Source: Zoroaster sp. YZ-2022
Lineage: Eukaryota; Echinodermata; Asteroidea; Forcipulatida; Zoroasteridae
Reading direction: 5' to 3'
DNA length: 64,000 nucleotides
Assembly: GCA_029582265.1 (NCBI GenBank)
Contig: CM055828.1
Span: 2,153,402 to 2,217,401 of the forward strand
Shown: one piece after another, positions 11,683-61,355 of the stretch
Layout of the letters: each line of letters opens with the position of its first letter
Numbering within the stretch: position 1 is the stretch's first letter
Position numbers and translations under genes: made by a program
Notes under the pieces: model-generated
Databases searched by the model: none
Told to the model about the DNA's origin: nothing
The model's input: only the letters and a program-made list of their open reading frames with translations

Positions 11683-12302
11683 CTTTGGGCTTCTAAGTTT
11701 TATTTTGCTTCGCAAGAGTTAACATGTAGGCCTAGTGAACACGGACTCTGTCTGAAAGTTGACCCATGAGTTGAAAACTACGGTCACACAATTTGAACGG
11801 TTTATATCATGACTGAAACAAGTTGTCAAAATAATTAAGTGTGTAGGCTACATAATGATTGTTTACACACATGTGTTGTTGACAAATGAAGACAGTATTC
11901 TCCCATGGAACAAAGTCTGATTCCGGTTTCCAGCAGTTAACAAACAACTAACTCATGTAAACAGCGACAAGTTACAGGCGTATGTACATGTACATTATGT
12001 ACATGGCCATAATGCTGCGGTGTGGTGGAATGCACTGCTACGAGTCACAACAAAGACATTGTATTGGAATGAGTCAACTGATCATGTGCCACAAACTCAA
12101 TCCATATCACTCAGTGGAGCTGAACTGTCAACATGATTATTACCGCCGACCTCATTGTTACAGGACTACAACCAGAACCTTGTGTCTAGTCTGGACAGGG
12201 GCTGCATTATTATTCAACCCTGCATTAGGTTTATGTTTTCACAAACAAAAGTTATGATTAAGTTTTTCAGCGGTTGATTTTTATTTCAACCGCCATTTTA
12301 AA

Positions 12303-12545
12303 GTGAATAATAATAATCATCACATCATTTTCATCATCACAACCACCACCGCCATCATTATTTTCATCATCACAACCACCACCACCATCATCATTTTCAT
12401 CATCACAACCACCACCATCATCATTATTTTCATCATCATTGTCTTCACCATCATCGTCGTGACGTCATCATCATCGTCAACATCATCATCAGTTTCTCAT
12501 TATTGTACCAGTGGAGTTTCTTATTTTATCATCATTTTATCGTCG
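12303..12545 (+). repeat. ATC/ACC trinucleotide-rich low-complexity tract
   Basis: Imperfect TCATCATCACAACCACCACC-like repeats. The Ile/Thr-rich open frame over it is not a gene. Confidence 0.9.
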
Positions 12546-12979
12546 TCGACCACATTACCAACTATCTTATCATAATTCTTTCAATTTCTCCGATTTATCA
12601 TGCGACATGTTTGAGGAAACACTTCCACTTATTGAGTAGGAAGTGAGAGTTTGCCGGAAATGAAGACCATATAGCTGTTTTAGCTATGTATTCGATGTAG
12701 CTCAACCGTCCATGTATTTTGTATGATTGTTTGTTTGTTTGTTTGTTGGGGGTGTTTGTTTGTTTGTTTGTTTTTGCTTGAAGGTTGATTGCATCCTATT
12801 TTGTTTGTTTATTTGTTTCGTTGGGAGACTGGGGACAGTACGGAAGAGGGCATCAAAACCATATTATGTGAACCATCATGAAATTTTCGTCATTTATGTG
12901 CGTACAAATTCACCATGGTTTCGCATAGAATCTATTGTTGACTCTTAATATATAATAATAACACTCCAAATGGTTCAAA

Positions 12980-12988
<9 letters not shown>

Positions 12989-13030
<42 letters not shown>

Positions 13031-13031
13031 T
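12989..13031. repeat. ATT microsatellite
   Basis: A run of ATT triplets in an otherwise non-repetitive AT-rich stretch. No SINE head is visible next to it. Confidence 0.9.
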
Positions 13032-13621
13032 ATTCGGCCATATATCAAAGTACAAACAACATACATGTTGAGATATCTGCTACAGCTGCATGTGTTGAAA
13101 CAAACTGGGAAACTTCTAAAATCAAACTGCAGATAAACCCTTTGTGTCAATGATATGATAAAGTGAAAACATTATTGATTGATTGATTATTGATTGATCA
13201 TTCATTGATTTGATAAGTAAGCTAAGAAAAGAGGAGTCCTGTTTTGAAGTACGCCCTCCACGGTAATAGTTCCATCCTGTTCTGTTCTCAAGTGGACGAT
13301 AGAGGTCGCTGTTAATCCTGCACTAATGCATGCAGCAGCTAGCTAGCTGCAGCGAGCTAGCTACTGTAGCTCGCTAGCTGTGTGTACTAGCTGTGTTTAC
13401 TTTTTGTGTGACATTTGCAGAGACACTGAGAGTGGACACAAATGGATTCGTGACTTCATTATTTACCATTTCTGTGAAGACAACGGGATCCTTGGAGCCA
13501 GAACGTCTAACAAGGTAGTATTTTTAAAAGAACAATTTCAGTTCACTTTTAGTTATATGTTTGTCATGTTCGTTGGGAATCCGTGCTTCTCACTCAGTCT
13601 CAAGTCTCAACGGCCATGATA

Positions 13622-13720
13622 ATTAATAATAATAATAATAATGTGTGGACTTATATAGCGCACGTATCCACCAACTAAGTGGTGCTCAAGGCGCATTCTT
13701 TTACGTGCATTACACGATAT
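13622..13720 (-). mobile_element. SINE 3' fragment
   Basis: Only the AAT run and the adjacent tail (TGGACTTATATAGCGCACGT and CTCAAGGCGCATT) of the SINE family remain. The tRNA head is missing. Confidence 0.75.
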
Positions 13721-15646
13721 ACGATATTATCGTCTCAATATGCAGATTTTTTTAATATATGAAAAATGTATGTATCGTACATTAAACGACATTGGACACT
13801 GAAATAACTACTTTTACATGCAAGCTCTACGAGTTCTTAGATTTTTGCCGCTCGGTGCGACACACATTTCATAAAAAAGAACTCACCGTGACATCCATAA
13901 ACAAACCTGTGGTATATAAATACCTACAGTTTCCCATCCCGGCCCAGAGCTGAGAATGAATAGGCCATTGATCGATCGTGCACACACAGTTCAGCTTCAT
14001 CATCCATGCTTTTATCCTGGTATCTGACATCTACTGAATGTGAGCAACCGTCCACATGGCAACCAGGAGCACAATGGACAAAAAAGACCACACACTCATG
14101 AGCATTGCCGCATCGTGATTTCAAACTGTTTTTTAGCTCTTCACGGTACAGTAACTTCGTAGATATTACTGTATAATGATATGAAATTTTGAGACAATTT
14201 ATCACTCCAGTGATATTTTAACTATCATCAATATGTAACTGATTTAGCCGATAATCTTTTGAATATCGTATCGTTATATCGATATCGTCCACCCCTAAGT
14301 GCTAGTAACCATGATGTCGTCATTGGCCGGCTTTAACAATTGGATGTGTGCAAATCTTGCGTGGTTGATTCAGCTTGTAGCAGGCCTGCCGCGATAAACT
14401 GCACGTCAAAAATGTTAAAGCCTACCACTAGTGATGCATCATGGATACATGTAACTGGCAAAGTGATTCGGTGACCCAGTTTCAACTGTGCGCATTGGAA
14501 AGTGATGAGTAACCATCCCTTCCCACTCCCAGAGGGTAGGGTAAATCATGCTGAGGTTATAGTCGGTAATGCCTAGCCTAGGTGCCCATCTCATATTTAA
14601 TTGGCCTGGAACCAGGGTAAGACAAGTCTTACACACTATTATCGAGTGGCTAGCTCTCCTTAACAGTCCCTGATTCTTACCCCATTGGTACTCAATTAAA
14701 CTATCCCAAATGGATGTAAGACTGAATCGACCCTACCAGGATTCAAACTTGGGTCTAGTCAGTGATGATCAGTGTTCTATGCTGACTAATCTAATCCTGG
14801 CTTATAGAAAACAATCAAACAGATTGTCAAAAATAATGTAAGTACATGTATGTATGTCTACAAGAACCATACATCTGAGATGGTAATATTGGCTTATGTA
14901 TGTCCTTCTATTTCGTAAGACCAAAAACCAAGGTTACCGTAGCTATGGTAACTGTAGCTCTTAGTTTAATTATGTACCCCAGATGTCGTGTCAATTATTA
15001 CATTACCAAATAAGGTCATAGTTTGCCAACCGTGTCCTGCATTGTTCAGTAGTTTAATTTACAAAAAAATATGTTAAATTATAAGTACGCAAATAGTCAC
15101 CCAGTCCAATCCAGGGGACTGTACAATACATTTACCAATCTGTCAGTTTACATTTTTCTTCTCCATTTTAATGTGCAGCTAACTGTGGTATCTGTATTTC
15201 TCCAAGATGCCTTGAAATATATACACACAAGGGATCTACTTACTTATTTAAGACAATGAAGGATCGTAAGATATCAGAGGTAAGTAATGTTTAAAATAAG
15301 GATATATAATTTTCAGCAAGTTCTGTATAACTTTTTTTCTACATCAGTAGGTTACCATTGGCAACACTACTGAAAAGTTTGATAATTCCAAAATCTCTCC
15401 AGAAAAGAGTTTTGTCTGAGGTGAAATTATTGGCCATAACCTTCCGTTTGAATTTAAGACTTGATACAGAGTCTTAAAGGTCCTGTGAAATAGGTTTTTT
15501 TTCATTGTATACAATAAAGTATGCCTACTGGAACATATATTTGTCATTTGTAAATTTTTACCCTCACGTTTATACCATAAAAAATATTAATTTTTAAATT
15601 TAGGGGGTGCGCTTCGACACGCCCATACCCCCTCATTAACATAAAA

Positions 15647-16517
15647 TTCGTGACGTACACTGAGGCGATTCCCGATCCGCGATCCACAGCACTTGCCCAA
15701 GTATGCGTCGTATACAGCTTACCACTGCATGCAGAGTGTTGCTAGAGAAAAAGTTTCCTCAAGTTTTCTGTCAGGTTTGAAGCTTATTATTTTCGATAAT
15801 GCCATCGAGGTGTGTCGCTGCAGGTTGCAGCAACACCACCAAAGACGGTGTTAGTCTACACCGATTTCCGTCTGATCCAAAATACAGACGTATTTGGACG
15901 ACTAAAGTGAAGCTGACCAGAGCGAAGTGGTCGGGACCGACGGAACACTCATTCTTATGTAGACTTGTAGTGCACAGTTCGAGCAGACATGATTTGAACG
16001 GGGCCTTCACAGCCAGTTCGGTATGGCTTATAAGGCCATGCTGCTACCAGATGTAATTCCAACAATATTCCCGCTAAGTAAGAAGGCTGGGAAGGCTCCA
16101 ACGAAGAAGAGAGGTGCTTTTTTAAAGCGAGAAAGACTCAGGGTAAGTGGCCATTTAATAATACTCCCATGCATAACCCAGTCCACTTCTGTGCAAAACG
16201 ACATGTTCACACCATGCTCACCGTTTCAGTGTTCACGGCATGAAAACATGCCGTGATTTTCCGCATTAATAAAAACATCGTGTCTGATTTTTATATCCTG
16301 GCAAGACAAACATAAAAACATTAAACCTTTCTCATTATGCCTGCGCTTGTTTTGAGCTTTTTAAATGATCAGAACTTTGACTCAACTGTTTCTGTTATTT
16401 CATAAAATAACACCGTAATGTTAGCATTGCCTTCGGTGTGTTTTCCGACCGCATGATGGGGGCTTGCGCTGCATTTCACGGTACATAGAAATTCTCTGCC
16501 TTTGTGTACGTCACGAA
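15647..16517. mobile_element. Possible DNA-transposon relic around the THAP remnant
   Basis: A perfect 14-bp inverted repeat, TTCGTGACGTACAC at 15647-15660 and GTGTACGTCACGAA at 16504-16517, encloses the THAP relic. The true element ends are not resolved; TTAA occurs at 15474 and 16594. Confidence 0.4.
15799..16143 (+). pseudogene. Decayed THAP zinc-finger domain
   Basis: The first part reads MPSRCVAAGCSNTTKDGVSL with HRFP and the THAP Trp (RRIWTTK), giving the first two Cys of a C2CH finger. The third Cys follows in SFLC. The continuation is in another frame (FERGLHSQFG, MAYKAMLLPDVIPTIFP), including the THAP-end PxxIF motif. An indel near 15960-15975, an in-frame TGA near 15990 and a His-to-Gln change at the last zinc ligand break the domain. 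THAP domains occur in cellular factors and in DNA-transposon proteins. The flanking inverted repeats favour a transposon source, but no transposase is seen. Confidence 0.75.
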
Positions 16518-16890
16518 CATTTCGTTAAAACTTCGAAAATTCGGGTGGTCAATTTTCTCCCAAATGAGTGGATTTACCAGAAACTTTCACAGGTTAATTG
16601 ATCTTGATTCAAAGTACTTAAATGCTACATGTTTACCTGACATTTATAAATGGTGAACATATTCAATAAGTTAGAAATGGATTAATTCCACAGTTGCAAA
16701 CAAAGTGGAAAACAACTAAAAGAAGGGTAGATTGGCTCTAAAAGCAAATGGTAAATTCTGATTTTGGGTACTTGGTAAAAATGTTTAAATGGGAATATAC
16801 CCTTGACCCTCCTGGATATGGTTAAAGTATTCATTATATTGATATTTTATGAAACTTCATTACAGTTTGTTGTGATATTTAAGTTATTCT

Positions 16891-17007
16891 TAAGTAAGAC
16901 TAATTGCGGTGACACCATGTGGAATCTCAATTAAGTAGTAATTAGTTCTGAAAAGAACTGGTGGTACAACTCGACGTTTCGATCAGTATGCTCTGATCGT
17001 CCTCAAG
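16891..17007 (+). mobile_element. Palindromic-element half (GCGGTGACACCATG family)
   Basis: TAAGTAAGACTAATTGCGGT, GACACCATG, GTTCTGAAAAGAACTGG and CGACGTTTCGATCAG match the left arm of the full palindrome at 58847-59090. Confidence 0.8.
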
Positions 17008-17439
17008 TTATTCTTGAAAGAAACTGTTTCTTTCTAATGGAAAAACCAGCTAAAATCTGTGCACAAAACACCTGCATACTTCAACCATAGAGTATACCAC
17101 TACTGATTTATTCATCTGCATGTAACATGACATTTCAGTCACTCGATGAAGGTGACAATCTCTAGCTTAGAAAACTTAATTAGAACTTGAACAGAGACCC
17201 CTAGTACACAACTGATTTAGCAGGAAATGTAGGTCAGGTTCACCTGCGCATATGGATCTTGATTTTAAATCAATAATGTCTTCATAGTTTACTTGTATTT
17301 GTGTGTTCTTGTCAGTCACTGCTATCACTGTATCTGCTAGGATTCAGATATAATAGGGCGTCCACAAAATGTGTTACCAAAGTGAAATTTTTGCAGGATG
17401 TCAATTTAGCAAACAGAGTCTCTCAAAAGACTTGCTAGT

Positions 17440-17482
17440 TCTGATTCCATGCCCTGTTGATTTGATGATAGTGTACCTTTAA
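17440..17482. mobile_element. Terminal fragment of the AGGGACAATA MITE
   Basis: GATTCCATGCCCTGTTGAT and GATAGTGTACCTTTAA match the right end of the family. It lies about 30 bp before the 28-bp minisatellite. Confidence 0.65.
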
Positions 17483-17512
17483 ATCAACTAATAAAAAAAA
17501 TCAAATGGTTAC

Positions 17513-17906
17513 CATCAGTTTAACACATTCACGGTTACATCATCAGTTTAACACATTCACGGTTACATCATCAGTTTAACACATTCATGGTTACATCATC
17601 AGTTTAACACATTCATGGTTACATCATCAGTTTAACACATTCATGGTTACATCATCAGTTTAACACATTCATGGTTACATCATCAGTTTAACACATTCAT
17701 GGTTACATCATCAGTTTAACACATTCATGGTTACATCATCAGTTTAACACATTCATGGTTACATCATCAGTTTAACACATTCATGGTTACATCATCAGTT
17801 TAACACATTCATGGTTACATCATCAGTTTAACACATTCATGGTTACATCATCAGTTTAACACATTCATGGTTACATCATCAGTTTAACACATTCATGGTT
17901 ACATCT
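17513..17906 (+). repeat. 28-bp minisatellite, about 14 units
   Basis: The unit is about CATCAGTTTAACACATTCAT plus GGTTACAT. The first two units have CACGG in place of CATGG; the rest are nearly identical, indicating recent expansion. Confidence 0.95.
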
Positions 17907-19781
17907 TAGATCAACAACGTGGGTGGAATTATAACATGTTTGCATCCCTCCCAATATTTTGATTTTAATAGATTTCCATTCCAATCATCTACATTTTTCA
18001 CAATAAACAGAATTAATCTTTGCTCAGTAAACAAGGCTAAAGTGCTCTCTAAAAACATTTTGTAAATGTGTTCACCAGAGACGTGTCTGATGACAAGGTT
18101 AACTTGTCAATGGATCTGTCACGGTTTGTGAATTACAGTGTACCTACAATTTGAAAACTGAGCATGAAGGTTGAAATGGGTGTGTCAGATAATTTATGAC
18201 CTGGTTTCAAGCCAGTACATGTACTCTGGGTAAAAGGTCTGTTAAAGGAAAGCACTTGGTGATGTAAATTCATTTCAATCTTAGTTTTCAAGAACTGCAT
18301 GTATCTTAAAACTAACTTATGTCACAATTATATAACATGTGCTCACATGTTTGAGAAAAAAAAAAAAAACTGTTACACGTTTTTTCTGTTTTTATGTTTA
18401 CAAAAAGTTACCTTTCGGCAAACTTTTTTAAAACTTAACAATTCATGTCTACTCTAAGTAAAATCACTTCAGACTGAAGCATTTTTCAGGATAATTGATA
18501 ATTGTGCTAGTTAAATTTACACCAAGTAAGGTTTTCGTTAATGTACTTTGTTATTTTGAGTATATTGTAATTACTAATGCTGTACCTTCCCTTTCAAAAA
18601 AAACTAGTTTTGTCTTGTATATATCAGCATCAATGTGTACATTGTATCACAAATTGATGAGAGAGTGGTAAATCTTGTATTGAAAGGTTAAGTTACAAAT
18701 TACATACATGTACATGTACATGTGTGTATCAAACCACCAGTTCCTTCCAGAACCATAACTACATATATTTACAATTTGGCGCTTACGTATTTCAACTTTT
18801 CATTTTCACCTGCAAATACCAGCACAAACATTCCCTGCTTGATTATAAACTATTATTCTCAATACCTACGTAAGCTTACACAAGACTTTTTCATTGTATG
18901 TGAATTTATGTTGTTTGTATTCAACAAAATTGCACGCTCTATTGAAATAATTTGATTGTGCCTCACCCAAACTACCCAAAAATATGAATTTTGACCTTCA
19001 GTGTCACACTTTGTTAAGTAATGTCAACATGCTACTAGCAGCTGAACATTCATTATTGCATGGTGGTTTGTGACCATAAATAGTTAACTACATACTGTTC
19101 ACATCAATATACCATTTAGGTGTACATTAAATATCAATATGAATTTATTAAATATATTTATTAAATTTACAAAAAGGAAGGACATTTTTTAAATTGATAA
19201 AAGAATGAAGTGGCTATCCTTACTGGGCATTGCAGAAAACGATTCCCTTAACCCTAACTCCCTAGACAACAAAAGCAGTTGGAGGATTTTGAAGGATTTT
19301 TATTGTTCAGTAACAATGCTTAGGGAGTTAGGATTAATTAATTTTTGCATCTTTTTTAGGCAGAAATTTGTGTGTGTGTGTCTAATTCTCATTTTTTGTA
19401 GAAATGTTTGAATTTTGATTAGCAAATTGTAAATTTTGTGTAGCATTTTGTTGTTGTTTTTATTCTCTATATATACTAATAATTTTTTTTTAACGAACTG
19501 TATCAAAATTCCACATTAGAACAAATACAAAGTTTGTATCCGCCGATCAAAATTAATTAATGTATTTTATTATTTTCGCATAAACGACACAGCATTAAAT
19601 TTTCACAAGTAATTTTTTTCACATGAAATGAGTCACAGCAGTTTACCAACAGTATAAAATAATACCTGTACCTGCCCTTTAAAATATCTGCATTAACAAG
19701 TGAATAGCTTCTTGATGTTAATTTGTGACCATTGTGTACGGTTTTCTTAGCAGGGTGGATATGTGCGCGTTACAAATCTTG

Positions 19782-19813
<32 letters not shown>

Positions 19814-21483
19814 CCTTTTGTTAATTTACAAAGGCTTAAGGCTGTGTGTTCAATCTAGTTATAGTTCCCTCGTTTATCAGCGTGTTTTTGAATTTGCGTT
19901 GTCATCATTGGTATAAAAATTTATTTCTGAGCGGTAAATTGTATTCCATGTAGAAAAAAGAGCTTGTGACATAAACGTTTTATCAAACATACAATTAAGT
20001 AAAATGTTTGTGTTCTTTTCTCAAAAACTTTCACTGGTTAGATTTATGATACATATATCACTTTTGTATCTTTTTGTTTCTATGTATTCTGAGTGCCCAT
20101 TAAGATGTTCTAAGATGTTCTTAATCTTAACTTAGTTTGTACAATGTGTAAATCTGCTATGACATCATCATTATCCTCATCATCGACATCATCTCCTTCA
20201 TTGTCATGGTCAACGAGGTCTTCTTGTATCTGTTAAATCTGCTCCTATCAGTATCATTCGCCATACAACAATGAGAAGAAAAACAGAAGAGAAAATAGAA
20301 CCAAAATGTGGCAGTTATATCACAAGAACAAGAAATTATGCCAGAGGCATATGGAATTCCATACTTGTAAGATTTAATGATAAAAAGCATGTTCACATAT
20401 TTTTATGTACCATATATCTGTAACTTAATCAATTCCTTTGCTATACGGCATGTAAGTAAATTAAAAAGAGAAAAGTGTTAAATACGAATGTATACAGAAA
20501 CCCAAGGACAATCTGCTGACAATTAAGACTCCTTCCAAATAGCTGTGAAGAGGATGTTACAATAGACGTAGGCTCACAATGAGTGACAACGGATGCTAGC
20601 CGTTACAAAGAAGAGGAAACTAGCTGAAAACCATCCATCTACGACTGATAGATGAGGAATCTAGGTTTCCTGTAGTTATAGCAGGTCTAATCTTCATTGG
20701 TTGGTATCATTATCAGACTGATCAGTGAGTGAGTGAGGCAGTGTGTGTACATGTATGGAGAAGAGAGATGCTACAGACTAACACTTGGCTTGGTGCTTGA
20801 GTTTTCCTGCAAACATTTATTATCTGTGGATTGTGGAGGTAATTAGTAACTGTTTTTTCACATTGTCATGGTTTAAATATCGTACCACATTTATGTTAAC
20901 AGGCAAATACATGTATTTCATGCAAAAAGTTTGGAAAGCAAAATTTGTAAGCAGAAATATTTTGTGTGTAATTTTCAATTTTGATGAGCAAATTGTGAAT
21001 TTTGATGAGCATATTGTGAATTTAGATGAGTTAATTGTGATTTTTGTGTAGCATTTTGCTATGTGATATAAGTCAAATCATTGACTGTAAGTAGAGTCAT
21101 TCAATATATACCCAGCTGATTCTTTTCCTTAAATTACAATACAAGCACCCCCTCCCCCCCAGTCCTCCAGAAATAAACAAAACTCCAGGTTTTTCAGTTT
21201 TGTGTTCATTCTCTACTGTGGTGCGATAACACAGCCATTTTAAATTCTCTTTGTTTTATTCACAGTTATTTATATGCACCATCTTGTGTACATTACATAA
21301 TTAAATTTCCACAAAGAATGCTTGCCAAGCTACGACAGCAAACAGTAGAATATAGTAGTCATCAATAGGTTTGTTTGACCATCTGTTCGCATTCAGAAAC
21401 GCTTTATTTTTCCCATACAAGTTAGTGCACATTTGATATAAATGTTTGCTGCTATGGATGTTACCGTATCTGTTGAACTTTAT

Positions 21484-21950
21484 GACTGCTTCTATGAAAA
21501 TGCTTACTCTCTCAGAATCTATACATTAAAGGGAAGGTACAACACTGGTAATGTTGGCATAACTGCTTCTATGAAAATGCTTACTCTCTCAGAATCTATA
21601 CATTAAAGGGAAGGTACAACACTGGTAATGTTGGCATAACTGCTTCTATGAAAATGCTTACTCTCTCAGAATCTATACATTAAAGGGAAGGTACAACACT
21701 GGTAATGTTGGCATAACTGCTTCTATGAAAATGCTTACTCTCTCAGAATCTATACATTAAAGGGAAGGTACAACATTGGTAATGTTGGCAAACTGCTTCC
21801 ATGAAAATGCTTACTCTCTTTGAATCTATACATTAAAGGGAAGGTACATGTGTAACATTGGTAATGTTGGCATAAGTGCTTCTATGATAAAAATGCTTAC
21901 TCTCTTGGAATCAATATACATAAAAAGGAAGGTACAATATTGGTAATAAC
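21484..21950 (+). repeat. 77-bp tandem repeat, about six units
   Basis: The unit contains GCTTCTATGAAAATGCTTAC, ATTAAAGGGAAGGTACAACA and TGGTAATGTTGGCATAA. The first four units are nearly identical and the last two divergent. The unit matches the ends of the TTAAAGGGAAGGTACA MITE family (compare 44484-44830). Confidence 0.92.
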
Positions 21951-22941
21951 CAGGTTATCAAATTAACAATTTATTTATATAAAAACTTTCTTTTGGTAAA
22001 ATTATTCTGACCTTAGAGAAAACAGGAATTCCTGTCTTACTGCAAGTTGTAAAATATAAAAAATATGCACAAATTTTTGGTTGTTTTTGGAAGAACATTG
22101 ATATATTTCTTGAAAACTAGAGGGTTTTAATGAACATATACCAAATACCAATGTTGTAACTTCGCTTTGACCAAAGTTTCAGCTTTATCATATGTCCTAA
22201 TATAGTGAAAATACATTAATTTATTAATTTTGATGTGGAATTTGATGTGCACCCATTCCGAAAAGGACTCACTGGCAAAAATTATAACAAGTCAGATTTA
22301 CATTTAAATTTGTCCATTTGGTTAATAATGAATTATCATTTCAGAATTCTATACCTTACAGGTACCTTTAATTCTTCTCTGAAGCACCACCACCATGAGT
22401 AGCTCTGACATTTTGATTTTAGGAAAACCACCATCCAAGGCCAAATGTGGAGTGTAAATTGAAATGGTTTTCAGTAGTCACGCAGCGTACATTGTACATG
22501 TAACTTTAATTGTGATGTCACATGCATTATAATGGGATTTTTTGGTATTTTTTCCATTGAATGATGAATTCTAATTACTGGCCCAGGTAGTTTTCATACA
22601 TATAATTCCAAAGACATGTACATAACTGGCAAGGTCTCATCATCCGCATGAATTGGGGTTTGGTATGAGGGCGTCACGATTTTCATTTATTGTAATTGCC
22701 TAGAAAAAATGGAAGGATAGGGAATTCTTATGATGCGTACCTTGTAGTGTTTATACATGTATATTGTAGTTTTGACCATACATTGTACAGTATGTTTATG
22801 TAGCTTAGATGTTTGTTATCACAGAATGATTTCATTATAATATTTTGTATTTAAGCAATATTTTTGGTGATATTTTTTTGTGTATCGTATAATTTGTGAA
22901 TTTTTTGTAGAATGTTGTTATGGGATACAAGTGAAATTATT

Positions 22942-23137
22942 CACTGAAATATTCAATGTGAAATGTCTCATATTTGTGTATTCACCTTTTGCTGAAATAT
23001 TCAATGTGAAATGTCTCATATTTGTGTATTCACCTTTTGCTGAAATATTCAATGTGAAATGTCTCATATTTGTGTATTCGCCTTTTGCTGAAATATTCAA
23101 TGTGAAATGTCTCATATTTGTGTATTCGCCTTTTGAG
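22942..23137 (+). repeat. 48-bp minisatellite, four units
   Basis: The unit is about GAAATATTCAATGTGAAATG, TCTCATATTTGTGTATTC and CCTTTTGCT. It is a multiple of three, so both strands show artefactual open frames. Confidence 0.93.
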
Positions 23138-24523
23138 GGTATGCATGTACATGTGAAGCCTAGCTGAATTTGATCTGATTTAAATTTGTAATTTTGTTTT
23201 ATTTGTATTTATTGGGTTTCATAGCTTCTGACTAGCACCCCCAGAACAAAGATATTGACAATTGTGAGACCGTGTTATAGTACACACATGTACAGGGCTG
23301 GATAGCTCAATTGTAACCCAGGGGCCACAAGTTTACATCCAGCTCCAACAAATTTATTTTCAAATTCAAAGTAAATTTAACTGTTCTATGTTCTGTATGA
23401 ATGTGTTACAGTGTCTCTGTCTTTGTAAAATTGGCAAATACTGATTGTGAATCTAGTTGCACAACTAATTAAGAGCATTAAGCCAGTGACATGTGATACA
23501 CCGCTGAATTTCAAGGCTAACATTTCATTATAGTTTGAAAGTCCTTCTTCGATAATTAAATTATTCCATGTGAGTTGTTCATCACTTCATCACTTATCTT
23601 CAAAATGCACCATGCATTTTTGTTGATATTCAGCACTTATTCATATTCATATTGAGCACTTATGGCCTGTACTGCTTGCCAGGTAGTAATTTTGCCCCAT
23701 TTGAAGAGGTGTACAATGTAAGTACCAGTTTCCAACAGTGCTGAATTTTTCCAAAAAAGTGCCCCTTGGAGGATTTGGGATGGTTAGGGTTAAGCATCAT
23801 TAAGCCAGTGACATGTGATACACCGCTGATTTTCAAGGCTAACATTTCATTATAGATTGAAAGTCCTTCTTCGATAATTAAATTATCATTCCATGTGAGT
23901 TGTTCATCACTGGAAGGTAGACCAATCTATCTACTCAATATATACATGTACGCATTCTCACAATCACAATTCAGGCGTCTTAACTAACACTCTTCTCAGC
24001 ACACTGTTATAGGTGGATTCCTCTGTATTTGATCTGGTCTGGGCTATACAGGTATAGTATTAGACAGTTGCGGAGTTTAATTCAATTGTTTCAAACATAA
24101 AATATGTATCTTTTATATCCTCTGTTTTTCTTTTTTGATTATTAACAGTATTAGCCAGCAATTCCTTTGGGTGTCTTGTGGATGCACTGTCAATCATGGT
24201 TAAATGAACATCCTGTAGTTTTTGTAAGACACATTATTCAAATGTGTCTTAAGCTCAAGATAAGAGTACTTGTTTTTCTGTAGAATAAATTTCTTATGTC
24301 TAAATCATGGCTAATGTATATATATGATTCCTATGGATGTGTATCAAATGCCTGTTTTATGGACATTGCACATTCCATGCAATGCACATTACTGTTTTTG
24401 AGTTGTTAAAAGATATATTTATTATACATTGTTTTTCCCCAAAGGAAATTGTCTTGTCTCATCTCAGTATCCTTTCTTAGGCAATTCCAAAAGATTTGTA
24501 AAGGTATTCCTTGGTCACCATTT

Positions 24524-25067
24524 AATAATAATAATAATAATAATAATGTATAGATTTATATAGCGCACGTATCCACCAACTAAGTGGCGCTCAAGGCGCA
24601 TTATATTATTATCCCTGCTCATAAGGCTCATAAGGCTCATAAATCATTCCTGAAACCATCTCAGCTCCCTGGGGAGTATACAGCTCAATTGCTGCCATTT
24701 CTAGCGCATAGAGAGCAAACCATCTCTGCCTTCACAGGTACCCATTTAACCCCTGGGTGGAGAGAAGCAATTATGGTTAAGTGTCTTGCTCAAGGACACA
24801 GGTGTCACGGCCGGGGCTCGAACCCACACTCTGCTGCTGGCAACACCAGAACTTGAGTTCAGTGCGCTAGACCACTCGGCCACGACAATCCACTTTTCGT
24901 GCATTATACAACACACGGGACCTACGGCTTTACGTCCCATCCGAAGGACGAAGCAATTATGGTTAAGTACCTTGCTCAAGGATACAAGTGTCACGACCGG
25001 GGCTCGAACCCACACCCTGCTGCTGGCAACACCAGAACTAGACTAGACCGCTCGGCCACGACACTCC
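24524..25067 (-). mobile_element. SINE with doubled tRNA-like head
   Basis: On the minus strand two tRNA-like modules occur in series, each with a GTCGTGGCCGAG A-box region and a GTTCGAGCCCC B box, separated by CATCCGAAGGACG-like sequence. The shared SINE body and an ATT tail follow. It ends about 30 bp before the MYO3 exon 1 acceptor. The copy at 48566 is very similar. Confidence 0.88.
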
Positions 25068-25114
25068 ATTTAACCCATTATATTGTACATTTCTAGGAGT
25101 CTGCCACTAACTCG

Positions 25115-61355
<36,241 letters not shown>

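Larger units (their letters stand above)
11716..25096. other. Intergenic region between divergent MKX and MYO3
   Basis: Should contain both promoters. No gene with consistent splicing or recognisable homology was found. Contents are microsatellites (12303-12450 CAT/CAC-rich, 12989-13030 ATT), a THAP relic, several minisatellites, MITE fragments and SINEs, which are listed separately. No CpG-rich promoter is obvious. Confidence 0.6.

Noticed and set aside
13420..13515. A possible exon (DTESGHKWIRDFIIYHFCED...) between an ag and a gt
   Set aside because: No homology recognised, no partner exons and no supporting phase; could be chance.
22880..23167. Frame with four repeats of EIFNVKCLIFVYSPF
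   Set aside because: Produced by a 48-bp minisatellite; both strands are open and no gene signals surround it.
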